The notes: generated by a model not told the origin, from the letters alone. Numbered from the stretch's first letter, positions 33,652 through 47,284 are shown. The stretch is 64,000 nucleotides of DNA from Clitoria ternatea (GCA_037962975.1 CM075672.1:129194001-129258000); one strand, 5' to 3'. Made by a program: numbers and translations.

Positions 33652-35721
33652 TCTAGTATCTGGAAAATACGACGTCTCAGGTAGGAGGGGTATATTCTCG
33701 GGTATCCTAGGGTAAACCGCGTCTTTGAAAAGGTTAAGGAACCTTTGGTCCTTACCTATCCGAGGGCAAGTTCAGGAAGTGTTGTTAAAAATTAAGATAT
33801 TTTCCTGCCGTTAAATTAAGCCACTTAAATTTTTATTAATATTTTATTATCGTGTATGTGATTAATTGGTTGTGTTGGCTATTACTAACCATGATGATTA
33901 AGTGGACAAGTTAGGTACTGAGTTGTGAAAATATTAAGGACCATGTGTGTCGATATGGACTCTAACGAATAAGTTTTGAAAAACATAATAAATGAGGATA
34001 TAAGGATGAATAGATATGTGGCCTTTATAATGTAAATTCATGTTATGTTCAAAGTTGTAATAATCATTGTGAAGTGTGGATTACTACCCATATCGTTATA
34101 TTTGTCCTCAATACGTTAACCCTGTTTCTTAAAGAAATCGAAATCAAGGAATAATATTGCCACCAAATATCTCATTACTACTAATATGATTATTATTGTT
34201 AATTTTATTATTATTATTTTATTATTTATTACTATCAAGCATAATGGTCGGCTCTGCCGCCGCTCTAAATATTTTCTTTATTTAAATTTTGTCATTTATA
34301 TTATTAAGCATAATGGTTGGCTCTACCACCGCTCCTGCAATTTTATTTATTTATTTATTTATTTTCTGTCATTATATTAATGGATATAATGGTCGGCTCT
34401 GCCGCTTTATCCTTTGTAATTTTATTTATTTAAAATTCTATTATTTATATTTCTGTATTATAATGGCCGGCCCTACCGCCTTATTATTAATATTATTTTC
34501 TTACTACTATTATTATTAAGATAAGAAACACATTATTTACTCATCAACCTGAATGTTATTTTGGCCAAGATATAGTCGGTTTGTTTTTTAAACAAAATAT
34601 GAATGAACTACAACGTCCGTAAAATAGGTGGGACCTCACAACTAAAGGACAAATATCTCGAAGCAGGAAACACATAGATACCCAGGGGTCAAAAGAAATA
34701 AGAGAACTAAAATATGCATATTGCATCATGAAAAGGATTCTTCTAAAAACTAGAGCATACTGCGGGGTACGCTAGAGAATATTCACGTTTGATCCCCATG
34801 AAGGATCTTGGGAGTACAATTGGGTCGTGCATCCAATGGCTTTGATTCGCACCCAATGTCAGACAGTCCGTGGCAAGCCTAATGTACTTCGACTAAAGAA
34901 GGAGTATAACTATGATCGTGTAGAGCCAAGCCCCATTATTATGAGATATGAATGATGAGATGAGATGGATCCATGTTTATGAGTAGGACTTGTGAGTCCA
35001 TTCATACCCAGTGATGAGATATGATGTGTAAGGGACTTGGTGTGCTCCGATCGCTCTAGTATAGAAATGTTGTGCCGAAGGACAGCCTGAGCAAAACGAC
35101 TTACAATGGATAAGATGATGAGAATGATAATGATGACGATGATGGTGGATTTGTTTATTGGGCCCACATGCATTGTGAGACTTAAACATCGGATAATTCA
35201 TAATAAACCTAACTCATGCACCTCATTGCAACATTACTAATTGTCATAGATTGTACATGTGTTGTTTGAATTAATTGAATTATATTATCTATTGACTGGG
35301 TAAGCCTGCACTGGGAACCCTCAGGGTCTAGAGTATATACTTACCCATTTTTGCTTATTAATAACAGAAGAGCCAGAAAATCAGGAACGAGAATACGAGG
35401 AGCAGCTGTAAGTTGGACCAGCTGGGAGCGCTTGACGAACGTAGGATATGTATAGTTAAATAAATATAGCTAATCAAGTAACAAGACTAAGGATGACTGT
35501 ACATATTTAAGGGTGCTTGCGTGTCCCATTCTACTTAAGAGTATAATCACTTACAGTTTATGAATGACTATGTAAATTATCTAATGCTTGTTTCCATTGA
35601 TCCGCCACTGTTTTACTTAAACAAAAAAAAAATTACCCACTTTTTCTAAAACCTTGTAACCTCTTAGTTAAATAGGATAACCCAGCAGAAGGGTTTGTCC
35701 TAGTTAACCGAGGGTGTTACA
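33652..35721 (+). repeat. LTR-like segment E-right
   Basis: It runs from the right edge of F to GAGGGTGTTACA at 35721, the mirror of a TGTAACATCCC start, so it looks like the 3' part of a long LTR. No gene. It contains a tandem repeat (34241-34490), a GC-richer core at about 34740-35110 (tgtgagtccattcatacc, gtgctccgatcgctc), and a candidate cagcagaagggt end. Whether it was one LTR with 10310-12159 is unresolved. Confidence 0.5.
34241..34490 (+). repeat. Tandem repeat, about 70-75 bp x 4
   Basis: ATAATGGTCGGCTCTGCCGC and variants start at about 34241, 34310, 34386 and 34460, separated by T/A-rich filler. GC-rich heads alternate with almost pure AT. Confidence 0.8.
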
Positions 35722-36130
35722 ACTGATGTACCAGATTCATCTTTACTTATGATGCAATTTAGATGCATTGGTGTGCTCATAGGTTTGGCATCACCTATTT
35801 TAAACTTTATAAGTAACTATTTGGTGTACTTTTATTGATGAATAAAAATTCCATCAGCAGTGTGTTTAATCTGTAGACTAAGAAAGAATTTAAGTTCACC
35901 TATCATGCTCATCTCAAATTTAGCCTGCATGATTTTTGTAAAATCTTTTCACAGACATTCTTTATTGGCCTTAAAGACAATGTCATCCACATAAATTTGT
36001 ACTATAAGAAAATGTTTATCTGAACCTTTTCTAAATAGATTGTGTCAACCTTTCCTCTAGTAAAACCTTTTGATTTTAGAAAAGAACTGAGTCAATCATA
36101 CCAAGCTCTTGGTGCTTGTTTCAGACTACA
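35722..36130 (-). pseudogene. Copia-type reverse transcriptase relic
   Basis: On the minus strand, about 136 codons with breaks. It includes a KQAPRAWYD segment, the Ty1/copia RT signature, and a FMWMTL/YVDD-region equivalent around 35975-36000 (bases atttatgtggatgacat). The text then continues toward the RT thumb. The codons just upstream (tattgtatag side) are at 57164-57171, beyond solo LTR A3. It is heavily degraded, with several stops. The left end at 35721 abuts E-right. Confidence 0.75.
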
Positions 36131-38311
36131 TGTAATATCCCAGATTTTAAAGAAAATAATTTATTGAATAACGGTAATTAATTATTTATGGTCCAATAAT
36201 TATGGGAGATTTTAATTAGACATTAGAGGTGAATTAGCGAAAAATTAAGATGATGTGGGACCCGTTTGGTCAAATTAAATATTTGAGGGGTCTAGAATGT
36301 TTAGAAAATTATGTTGGTTACGATGATATAATTAAGATAATTTTTGGTATTGAGGAAATATATATACGGACACGACATATGATATGAAACGGTAAAAATA
36401 CGAGCCAAGTGGAATTAAAAGAAAATAGAAATTCCCATTTCCACTATCCTTTCCACCGTGGCCTCTTTTCCTACTCTCCCTTACCTCATTTTGTCCATTG
36501 TGTAATGGGGGAACTATTGACCAATGGTAAAAGCAAATGAAAGCATCCTTTTATCCAAAAGGTAATGCCCAATTTACACTAAAACTCCCTCACTCCCTTC
36601 TCCTAACTGTGTACACTCTTCTTCTCCCCCTATATCTCTAATTTTTCTTCTTCTTCTTCTATACTTCTCCTCCTAAACCGTGGCACCTCCTTCCCCTCCC
36701 ATTCCTTGCCAAAATTTAAAACTAAACATGGATAAATGAAGCTTGAATGGCATATTGGAGTTAAAAAGCTTAGAGTATCTCCCTTCCCTTCCTTCATTTT
36801 CATTTTTGGTATGAGCTTGGAGATGAGGTAAGGTTTCTTACCTCTTCATTATTTCATTTATGGTTTTGGGTTGTTGGGTTTGAAATGATAATATTAGAAA
36901 CTTGGATTGTTAGGGAAAATGAGGAACCCTAGGTTGGATGGTTAGAGAATATGAATATTGATAATGTTTTTGTGCTATAAATGGATATGGGTTAGTGGAC
37001 CTATGATGAATCAATAAAGATGGTGAGTGTTAATTATTGTTGGGTAATTTGTGTGAAAAACCCTAAGTGTGATAAATTGGGGATTTTTGCCAAATTGATA
37101 TCTTAGTGATTTTGATGCCTTGGGAATGAATTTATATTAGGAAATGAATATTTAGAAGTATTGGGATTGATTATTGATGTTGATAAATTTTTGAGCTAAG
37201 TTGATGTTATGTGAATAATGATATATGCATGTGAAACCCAAATCATAGGATAGATGACCATTGGGAACATTGTGTGCTATTTATATTGGTTGGCACTTTG
37301 ATGATGATAACATACTTATGATGATATGTGAAAATAGTTGGAATTGATGGTTATCAATTTGTGTGGAATCCCTAAGAATTGATAAAATTAAGGTTTTTGG
37401 CCTAGATGAAGAGATGGATGATTTTGTTGTTATGAGAGTGACTTTTGGGTTTAGAGATGATGCTTATAAATCATTGGTGTTAAATTGTTGATGTTCCAAT
37501 CTTGAGATTTGAGGAATTGAGTTTGAGGATTTGGATGTATTATGAATAAGGGAATATGATCTTGTTGTTGTTGGGTGTGGTTAGCCCCTTTGATATCTAG
37601 AGGATCTTGGTTTTGGGAAAGGAATTCCCAAAGCCTAACATAAGCGTATGAATTAGGTTTGGACAAGTCTAGGACTTGATAATGAGTTTTAAGAATTAAT
37701 GCCTTATGATGGCTTATTAATTTCTTGTATATATATGTGTTTGTGATAGGATTGTATTCTGGACGATGGGTGCAGAATGAACGGAACGTTTGAATTACGA
37801 TTCTTCTCTTGAGGTAGGAGAGGAGTTTATATTTCAACTGCATGAGTGAATAATTGTTAATTATGTTTATGTGTGAACTCATGCAATGCCTCGCCATGAA
37901 TATACTAAATGTTTGAATTAATGGTGTGATGAATGATGGCTTGGCCCTTGTTGAATGATATGGACATATATATATATATGTATATGTGTGTATTGATGAT
38001 GAATGATTAGTTGTCTTTTTGAACATGAGTAAATTGATGATATAGACCCATAGATAGGTGAGCTACCTAAAATGTAAGAATATGGTTATGTTGGTTATGC
38101 AGAAAAATAGGTGAGGTAGTGATGAAGAGTGTTATAGATCCCCCCATAGGTAATTGATGAATTTAACCTAAATTGAGAAGTATAACTTGTTGGACTAGGC
38201 CTAAGAGTATGAATTCTCCATGTATGATGATTGGATTAGGTAAATTCTGCATGGTGAGGATATTGGCATATGTGAGGAGTGAAAAACTTAAGCTTTTGGA
38301 CGTATGCTGAT

Positions 38312-38900
38312 TAACTCGCTCAAGTGAGTTGGGATCTCACTCGAGCGAGAGTCCCCTTGCATCAAAGGATTGGCCTCTAGCCCAACCTCGCTCAGGTGAG
38401 ATGAGGTCTCGCTCAGGTGAGACGTGTTTAACAAAGAATAATATGATACTAGATGAATCTCGCTCAAGCGGGCGTGGCCGCGCTTGAGCGAGCGAGGTGG
38501 AAAAGTAGTACTGGATGAGTCTCGCTTAAGTGAGTGATGATGTGTGTGGAATCTTGCTCAAGCGAGCGAGTTATAGAATTGGTTCTGGATAAAGTTTGCC
38601 CAAGCGAGTAGCTAGCCTTGGGAAGCCTCGCTCGAGTGAGCAAGCGTAGGAACGACACCAGAGGATTCTCACTCAAGCGAGAGTGGTTCGCTCAAGCGAG
38701 AATCGGGCCTGATGCTTAAAGTTTTCTCACTCAGGAGATTGGGGGCTCGTTCAAGCGCCCCATGCTGATGTCACTCTTGCTCGAGCAAGCGAGTGTGGAA
38801 ACGACATTGGGAAGCTTTCGCTCACGCGAGAAGGCTCGCTAAAGCGAGCTTGGCTGATCTGGCTCAAGTGAAGATGAATCTCACTTGAGCGAGTTTTCCC
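38312..38900. repeat. CTCGCTCAAGCGAG palindrome array in A3
   Basis: About 590 bp in which CTCGCTCAAGCGAG-type palindromes (centres CA, TG, AA) recur about every 25-40 bp, for example GCTCGCTAAAGCGAGC at 38834-38849. The array occupies the place where the sister LTR L2 has the TGAATCGATTCA array. Confidence 0.85.
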
Positions 38901-39594
38901 CAGAATTGGCTTTATTCCATTTCTTCATTGTGAGCTTATGTTGGCCCTTTCCCTTGTATTATGAGATGATTGAGGGAATGTATCAGGGCAGTATATTGAT
39001 GTTATGACAAGGTGGTGATTGGGATTATTTGGTACAATTGGGATAATTTGTTATGATATATTTACCACCTAAAATGGATTGATGAGAATATGATGATGGG
39101 GTTATAAGATATACCCTTGGGTGATTTTGAAACCAATGAGAGAATAATTGAATGATATAGTATGCGTTATAAATTGATGAATTAGAGAATAATATGACAT
39201 TGAATAATGATAGATGATGATGTTGAATCACTCCCTTGCATAAAGGGGTGAATGTTGTTATTGATGAATTATAAGAATGCCATTGTATGTGTGTGACATC
39301 CTAAGTCGATTTACCTTTTGTTTACACCCGGTTAATCATTTACACAATAAATTTTTAGCGTTTAATAAAAATTTAGGTCTTATTATAAAATGATATTTAC
39401 TTTTCTTAAACATACTAAAAATAATAACCGATCGGAAATGATTTAACTCGGTTTTAATATAAAATAGTATTAGATACATTCAGAAAACAATAAAAGTGTA
39501 CGCAAAATAATATCCGATCGGAAATACACCTTTTAATAATATGGAGTTAGAAAAGCGGAAAAGGAAGAAGAAGAAGAAGATGAAGACGGAGAGG

Positions 39595-39700
39595 TCATTC
39601 GCCTGAGCGGGACCCTGATGCGCTAAGGTGAAATCCGAGGGAGTCGCTTAAGCGAGTTCCGATTCGCTTGAGCGAATGCTACCTGGGCGAGTCAGACTTA
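39595..39700. repeat. Short palindrome cluster in D
   Basis: TCGCTTAAGCGA (39644-39655, perfect) and ATTCGCTTGAGCGAAT (39662-39677, centre TG), plus a diverged unit near 39601. It lies near the sense 3' end of D, as in L1. Confidence 0.8.
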
Positions 39701-39744
39701 CCCAGGAAAACTCACAAGTTGGGGTTTCGCTCGGCAAAAGGGGT

Positions 39745-41425
39745 CCCTCGGTCAACTCTCTCTCTCGGAAACATCTTACTCATACATCAGTCAGAAAAGG
39801 TTTATTCAATCTTATATCACTCGGAAAACCCCTAACCTTACTTCACTCGGAATAGGCTCTCTCGGCCATACCTTACTCGGAAACACTCTTACCTTCACTC
39901 GAAAGCACTCTAATCTTCACTCGGAAACATTTTACTCTTTCTTCACTCGGAGACATTCCACTCTTTCTTCACTCGGAAACATTCCACTATTTCTTTACTC
40001 GGAATTATTCTCCCGGCCCTAGCTCACTCGGGACATCCTAACCTTCCACCTAGAAGAGTATCTCTCGGTTATTCTTTACTCGGAAAAGAAACGAGGGATT
40101 CCCATAGAGACAAAACAGACATCAAACCGACTGGCCCTCGCTCGGACAGGAATAAATCCACTCGGGCAAGATTCGCCCGGCGATCGGCTTTGCTATAGCA
40201 AACACGTGAAAATTAATACCAATCATCTAACAACATAAATTCACATTCGTTCAATTAGCAAACCGATTCACACTTAGTTCCATACACAACATATAGCATC
40301 ACACACTCGGAAAATTCATTAGATATATATATGTATATTACACAATTTATTCAAAACCACTCAGGCCTTGGCATCGATCTCCCACTTGGCGCGCCTCCTG
40401 GGCTCCGACCTCCTCCCTGTCACTGGTTACTAAATTGAAAACAACAGCAAGGGTGAGTGTTTGGCATCATAATTAATCTAGAACGGAAATTAACAGTTTA
40501 CATGTATATCAACTCTGTTCGGTTACTTTATTATCAAATTGAAAGTCACACTCGACAAATAACTCACTCTCGGCAAGTATAATAATTCATTCGGTAAATA
40601 TAACAAGTTGCACTCGGAAAATTATCAAGTCATACTCAGCAATTATAACAAATTGAACTTGGCAAATCTAGCAAATCATATTCAACAAATATATCAAATT
40701 ACACTCGGCAAATATATCAACTCATACTCGACAAATATAATAATTCTCACTCGGCAAATGTAATAATTCTCACTCAGCAAATATAGCAAATCTCACTCAG
40801 TAAATATGTTCAATTTCACTCAGTAATATGGCAGTTCTCACTCGGTAAATATAGTAATTTTCACTCGGCAAATGTAATAATTCTCACTCAGCAAATATAG
40901 CAAATCTCACTCAGTAAATATGTTCAATTTCACTCAGCAATATGGCAGTTCTCACTCGGCAAATATAGTAATTTTCACTTGACAAATATAGTAATTTTCA
41001 CTCAGCAAATATAGTAAATCTCGCTCAGTAAATATGTTAAATTTCACTTAGCAATATGGCAGTTCTCACTCGGCAAATATAGTAATTCTTACTCGAGAAA
41101 TACAGTAATTTTCACCCAGCAAATATAACCAATTGCACTCGGCAAATACATTAAATCATACTCAGCAAATATATCCCATTTAAACTCGGCAATTATATTA
41201 AATCACTCTGTAAATATTTCCAATTAAACTCGGCAAATATATTAAATCATACTCAGCAGATATTTCCAATTTCACTCGGCAAATATATTAAATCATACTC
41301 ATCAAATATATTAAATTGCACTCGACAAACATATCAACTCACTTAGCAAATATATCAATTTGCACTCGACAAGCATATCAACTCACTCAGCAAATATACC
41401 AATTTCACTCGGCAAATACACATTA
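39745..41425. repeat. cactcgg-based tandem repeats with a 114-bp higher-order unit
   Basis: 39745-40100 repeats ttcactcggaaacatt-like units of 20-25 bp. 40520-41425 repeats tcactcggcaaatatag-like units of 23-30 bp. Inside the latter, three copies of a 114-bp composite unit start at about 40767, 40881 and 40995, each with the ordered variants cagcaaatatag, cagtaaatatgtt and cag-aatatggcag. There is no coding potential. 40101-40519 is linker. Confidence 0.85.
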
Positions 41426-42141
41426 CAACTAATAATTCATCGATTGTCACAACTAACTCTCACATAAAATTGACGCCTAGTATCCGGATACTAAAGGATC
41501 GGCCTTCAGCTAGGGGTCCTACTTGACACCCCGTGAACCCTGCTTGGTTCACCGAGTCCTTCTTGACTCTCCACCTCGACCACTGGGTCCTACTTGACCA
41601 CTGGGTAGCTTAACTGGGCACAAAAACCACAGGAGCCGGAAATAAGGGGCTATACATACCGTCGGCCGTCCCACACCATATAATCACATATCATATCTCA
41701 ATCATTACATATCATCAACAAACAACAGATGCAACCACCAGAAACTGGCATGTGCTCACAATACAGGGCGACCGACTTGTCAAGCCCATCCATCACACAG
41801 TTAATTACATAACAGAATACCATCCTTTTACTGGAAGCCTGTCAGGAGCCGCTCTTTGCTCGTGCAACGCACCGACGACCACTCCCCGCCGTCAACAGTA
41901 TACAGAGTATCTCATGCACAATATATATAACTCCATATAATTAAAACGTTATCAATCTCATGCACAAATGTTAGAACCGACATATAATCACCAGTCGGGC
42001 GGCCTACTTGCCAACCCATCAACACAAGCCACTATATACTTCAATTTATCTCAACATGTATTTCAAACTCAATCAAGCCACACACGATCCTTAACCGATC
42101 GGTGTCCATACTCACATGCATACGCATACACATACCATTTT

Positions 42142-45100
42142 TGTAACACCTTATTTCTTTGCAACTAATAAATTCCAGAAATATGAGAAAATTTTTCACA
42201 AAAACAGTCACGTATTATTCGATATAGAAGGAAGCAGGCAAGGGAAGAATGAAGAGCATTCACACGCATATGGTGACCTACAGAGAAGCTAAGACTGGGA
42301 CCGGCTCATTGGGTTTATCGTAACACACCAACAATGGGCGGATTACACAACACCGTTTGCTCGCTCAGACGGGGTCTGACACCGTCCAGGCGGAGTATGG
42401 TAATGCAACAGCGGATAGAGGGGATTTCACAAGGAAGCTTTCCTTCGAGTAACACTGGTCACTCAATAGGAGGAAATAGCTAAGGGAAAGATGTTAATAC
42501 ATTCACACGCGTAGCACTTGGTGGAAGGGCGGAGTTCGAATCATCCTACCTGACTAGGCGGGGTATGTTTGTCCTGGGCGGACTCTATGGCGAAGGTGAC
42601 CTGCTCAACCTTTGTCTCACACCGCCTAAATGACGTGTGGCAATGCAACATCAGACGTGAAACTCTTCAAGTAAACCTTACATTAGCGTCTATTCGTTCC
42701 TACGGGCGGATCCTTTCTCAGAGAACGCTAGACGTTCAGCTTCAGAGGACAGGTGAGGGAAGAAAAAAGGGAGATATACATATGCAGGAGTAATTTGTGA
42801 AGAAAAGAGGAAGTGATTACACCGCCGTCCAGTTCGGCAAGGCACAAAAACACCTGGACGGACTACATCACAACATTCACTTACTCAGACGATGTCCAAC
42901 ACCGCCCTGCGAGGCAGAATAATACGACAACGAAGGAGGGAAGTACATAGGCGGAGTCTCACGTTGATATCTGCTTGCTTCAGCATGGTTCGACGTGTTT
43001 GGGCGAACTATCCTAGTTACTTGGGCGAGGTATGACACCGCCTAAACGAAATCTGCACCACGCCTCTTCAACACAAACACAAGGTAATTCCTCAATCGGT
43101 ATGGACAAGGGTTCACTAGGTAAATCCTCACGCTTGCACTTTACTCAGGAAAACGGGTAGTTATAGTGTACATATGTGGTAGTAGATTGTGGAGGAAGGA
43201 GGGGCTTGAACCTATTCCGCCCAACTCAGCTAATTATGACAACGCCTGGGCGGACTCAACCTCAACGCCCAAATCAGGGGTCAACACCGGGGTCTGGATT
43301 GCATTAGCATCACAACGGATAGGAGGGATAATGGGCGGTATCTCACTCTGATAATTACTCGCTTCAGCGTGAGTCCTCACGCTTGGGCGAATTGCCCCCC
43401 ACACTTCGGGCGGGGTGCGACTCCGCCCAACGTATCCGACATAAGTCTTCCTAGAGACAATTCATAATTCACTCAGACTTGGCTGTAGCCTGCTAAATCA
43501 TGCCGTCCCTGCGTATTCAATAAAGCACAAGTATGAAACAAGGTAGCACATAGCATGTCATACACACGAAACCATACATCCAGATATATATATAATAAGA
43601 GCATATGTCAATATTTATAAACAAAATTGGATTTCTCCTTGTCCATAAGGTTCTATTCATCCAGAAACACTAACATCCGACATGAACCAGTCAGGGCTTA
43701 ATCTAACATCGCATTAATTAAGCCTTCCAGATACATTAACACTTCGCTCATCGTTCCAGCTCTGCTTCTGGTCCTCATCTCGAGAGACATTCACTGAAAA
43801 ATGGCCACTGCAGGGGTGAGCATCTTAAATTTCAAATGATAGATACCAACTCAGGTTATCTGCCAATTACACAACAATACATATACGTACAACACGATTA
43901 AGATTAGGGCAACATCCATCAATCAAGACATATATGAGTAACACTTACCGTTCTATATTTACCGATCGTCACTCGACTATAGTCATAGCATTTTCAATGA
44001 CACGGATACACTTGCATGCATATATATATATATATATATATATATACGAATATTCATGAACAGTTTTCATTCAGCATCTAGGGTACGTACACACGGAATG
44101 GATTACTTGGCATACACGTTCAGTATACTCATACACGATATCAAATGCATAATAAATTTTCAGTCAATAACACATGCATAGAGCATCCACTTAGTCCTAC
44201 GCATTTCACCCATTCACTTCCCACTCGGCATACTTAACCAATTCCAACAACATTAACAGTAGTAGTAATATTAACAATGATAAGCACAGAAGATTTCACT
44301 TGGTTCCGCATCGTGTGTATCGGTCCGACGTTGCAACGTAGGCATCACAGCCTTTTTATACATAGCTCACAACTATCAGGTCAGCTCACAGCTGCTTGGC
44401 CGTTTTACAGGTACCCAACCGTTTGTCCATAGGTGACACCAACGCTCACAGCGCCAACGGCGGTGTTCACAGACAGCCCGAGTCCACTCAAGGGCTACCT
44501 TGAGTCACACTCAAGGATTTTACAGCGTCACACGCTGGATGACCGAAGGTAGTGTCACACACTACGTGCTCCCAGCACAACGCATCACATGCGCCACACG
44601 CGGATTCGACGCACAACATTTATTTCATGCATGCATTCTCACATTCAAGCACACACACATACCATGCAATCCGTAGTACACATTATCCGGACTCAATATA
44701 TATAGCTGCCATGCAATCAGTTATCATTCCATATCCAGATATCCACAACATTTCGTTCGATCAAGACATGCAATCAGTTTATAGCTTCATTCAACACATG
44801 CATCATTCTAAAAATCACAACCTATCATGCAATCGATGTAAGACAGTATCAGAATTCTTCTAAAGAAGGCATTTCCTACACGCAAACAATTTATTATAGC
44901 AGACGTATCAACATATGCATTTCTATAACCTGGGTAGCTTCAGTCAGACATTCATATCAACACAACTCAACATGCAAACTGAGATCCTGCAACACATACA
45001 TCTGTGAGAAAGGTGCTAACATGCAATCACTCATTTCTCACTCGTCATGCAACCGAACTATACACACTCACATGCAACGCAATACACCATCAGAGCACGG

Positions 45101-45579
45101 ATATAGCAAGCATCCGCACTCGAAACCTGTTCATAACCCATGCATTTAAGATAGAAGATACTCCCCCTACCAATTACGAAACTCCGAGGGATTTCTTCCT
45201 GCTTGGGTAGTGGTTCTCCACTCTGCTGCTTCACTCGGCGATCGTCTTTTCAAGTGTGGGGAGTTCCACTCCACTGTAGCACCGTCACTTTGGTTCTCGA
45301 AGCAGGGGATGGACTGGAGAGCGGAGAAGGCAAGAGAGAAAACAAGAGGAATGAAGAAGAGAGTTCGTGGAATTCTCTGTGTGAAGAGCATGGCCTCACC
45401 TGTATAAATACCCGCGTGGAGTGCAGTATGGTGGGATGGGGAAACGTGATAATCCTGCCCATGTCACCATGCTTCCACGTTAATCATCCTGTTACTCTTA
45501 GTTAATTAAATTAAGGGAGGTGTTGACTTGTTGACTTGTTATTTAACTCAGTTGCTTTAATTAAAATGGGGATGTTACA
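42142..45579 (-). repeat. C 3' LTR (3438 bp)
   Basis: Sense start TGTAACATCCCC at 45579; end AAGGTGTTACA at 42142. The minus strand shows a TATTTATA box (about 45402-45409), an ACAGGTGAGG splice-donor-like site just after it, the core module with TTTTACAGGTACC (44403-44415), an AT run (44013-44046) and a GC-rich, gggcgga-rich segment (42340-43440). Small plus-strand ORFs here recur in the other LTR only because the LTRs are identical. Confidence 0.95.
42340..43445. repeat. GGGCGGA-rich interspersed repeat region of C LTR
   Basis: Motifs such as ccgtccaggcgga, cgcctgggcgga and accgcctaaa recur every 40-90 bp in both orientations. A few cgcttgggcga or cgcttcagcg units resemble the palindromes of L1 and D. 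Compared with those arrays the symmetry is weaker. The same region is at 50534-51638 in the 5' LTR. Confidence 0.6.
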
Positions 45580-45592
45580 GTTCTCCCCCACT
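45580..45592 (-). other. C polypurine tract
   Basis: AGTGGGGGAGAAC on the minus strand abuts the 3' LTR. Confidence 0.85.
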
Positions 45593-45656
45593 TGAAAAGA
45601 ATTTCGTCCCCGAAATTCAGTTGGTAATTCATGTGAAGCTTTAGTTGGTAACTCAC

Positions 45657-46199
45657 CTAAATGAACAACTCGGGGTACTGCTGTCTTATGGCATCTTCGC
45701 GTTCCCACGTGCAGGAGGTGGTCTTGCCTTGCTGCCATTCCACCTTAACCAGCCTTACGTTCTTGTTTCTTAAGCGTTTTACCGATCGGTCCACGATTCC
45801 AATCGGCGTGGTCACAGTGGTCAGGTCTTCTTTGATCTCTACTTCATCGTCAGGCATCGTGTGGCTGGGGTCATGTAAATACTTTCTTAGTTGAGACACG
45901 TGAAATATGTTGTGCAATCGGGACAAGTGAGTTGGTAATGCGAGGCGGTATGCCACGGGGCCGATCCGTTCTAACACCTCGTAAGGTCCAATGTATCGAG
46001 GGCTTAACTTCCCACTTTTTAAGGCTCGTCCAACTCCTTTACTCGGAGTGGTTCTCAGAAACACTCGATCTCCGACTGAAAATTCCAATGGCTTGATGCG
46101 CTTGTCATGGTAGCTCTTTTGCCTGTCTTGTGATGCTTTCATCTTCTCCCGTATCTCTCGGATCTGTTCTGTGGTTTGCTTCACGATGTCTGGTCCCAA
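45657..46199 (-). CDS. C pol C-terminus: GPY/F module and chromodomain
   Basis: A 180-codon open frame, in the same frame as the upstream integrase pieces. The N-terminal half has SYHDKRIKPLEFSVGDRVFLR and YIGPYEVLERIGPVAYRLALP (GPY/F). The C-terminal half has the chromodomain signature VKVEWQQGKTTSCTWEREDAI and PELF. In chromoviruses this domain binds modified histones and steers integration to heterochromatin. The apparent start Met is only the first Met after stop 46254-46256; it is not a separate gene. Confidence 0.85.
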   Translation of the reverse strand: MGPDIVKQTTEQIREIREKMKASQDRQKSYHDKRIKPLEFSVGDRVFLRTTPSKGVGRALKSGKLSPRYIGPYEVLERIGPVAYRLALPTHLSRLHNIFHVSQLRKYLHDPSHTMPDDEVEIKEDLTTVTTPIGIVDRSVKRLRNKNVRLVKVEWQQGKTTSCTWEREDAIRQQYPELFI

Positions 46200-47284
46200 T
46201 AGTAGACTTTCGCCTGTTTCTGACCAGCAGAGTGGGGTTCGGCATCTACGCCCTTATAACGCCTCGTAGGGTGCCATGCCAATGCTGTGATGATGGCTGT
46301 TGTTGTACGTAAACTCGATCAAGGGAAGGTACTGCTCCCAGTCCCCACCATGCTCTAATACACACGCTCTCAATAAGTCTTCTAGACTCTGAATTGTTCG
46401 CTCGGATTGTCCATCCGATTAGGGGTGGTAGGCAGAACTAAGCCAAAGCTTCGTCCCCAATTCTTGATGCAGGCTGGTCCAAAACCTGGACGTAAACCTA
46501 GGGTCCCTATCTGATACGATGGAAGTAGGTATGCCATGCAGTCGGATAACTTCTTGAATGTAAATCCTAGCCAACTTATGCAATGGGTACTTCATATTTA
46601 CAGGTAAGAAGTGTGCACTCTTCGTCAATCGGTCAACAATGACCCAAATTGCATCATGGCCCGCTCAGTTTTTGGGTAATCCCATGATGAAATCCATCGC
46701 AATCGAGTCCCATTTCCACACGGGGATCTCTAGAGGCTGTATTGCACCGTACGGTTTTTGGTGCTCTACCTTCGATTTCTGACAAGTGATACACCGGGCC
46801 ACGTACTCCGCCACATCCTTCTTTAGTCCGGGCCACCAGAACTGTTTCCTCAAGTCGTGGTACATTTTCGTGGTTCCTGGGTGAATGCTGAGTAGGCTTT
46901 TGTGGGCCTCATCAAGCACCATTCTTCTCAATCTTCCTTCACTTGGTATGTATATTCTGTCTCTCACCCGGAAGATCCCATCTGACCCCTCGGTCAAGGA
47001 TAAATCCTTTCCTTTGGCCTGAATTTCCTTCATTTCAGCTAGGTAAGAGTCCGCCTGTTGCTGCTCGTACACGGATTTTAAGAATTCATTGGCAATCCTC
47101 AACGTACCGATTATCATTTTCTGAGAGGAAGAGGTGTTAACATGCAAGTTCATGTCTCGGAACCGCTCCAACAACTCAACTTCTTTTGCCATCATGGCTG
47201 CCATGTGGAGGGATTTTCGACTCAACGCATCGGCCACGACGTTTGCCTTACCTGGGTGGTATTTTAACTCGAAATCATAGTCTT
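46200..47284 (-). pseudogene. C integrase
   Basis: 46665-47237 (190 codons) begins MADALSRKSL. It has the HHCC module (H in DEAHKSLLSIHPG, CITCQKSK) and the first catalytic Asp (DSIAMDFIMGLP). After an in-frame stop, 46419-46628 has SKxAHFLPV-type text and VSDRDPRF (second Asp). After another stop the DGQSERTIQ segment holds the third acidic residue. A further stop is at 46254-46256. All pieces share one frame, so damage is by point stops. 47238-47284 is the RNase H/integrase link, out of frame with the RT piece because of one frameshift. Confidence 0.85.

Noticed and set aside
35722..36130. Intact copia pol
   Set aside because: Only about 410 bp of RT-like sequence with stops; truncated on the left by E and on the right by A3.
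37451..38026. 191-codon minus-strand ORF
   Set aside because: Lies antisense in solo LTR A3, with biased composition, and is not preserved in the sister copy L2.
44552..45505. Several small ORFs duplicated at 52682-53685
   Set aside because: They recur only because they lie in the two near-identical LTRs of element C; composition and overlap argue against coding.
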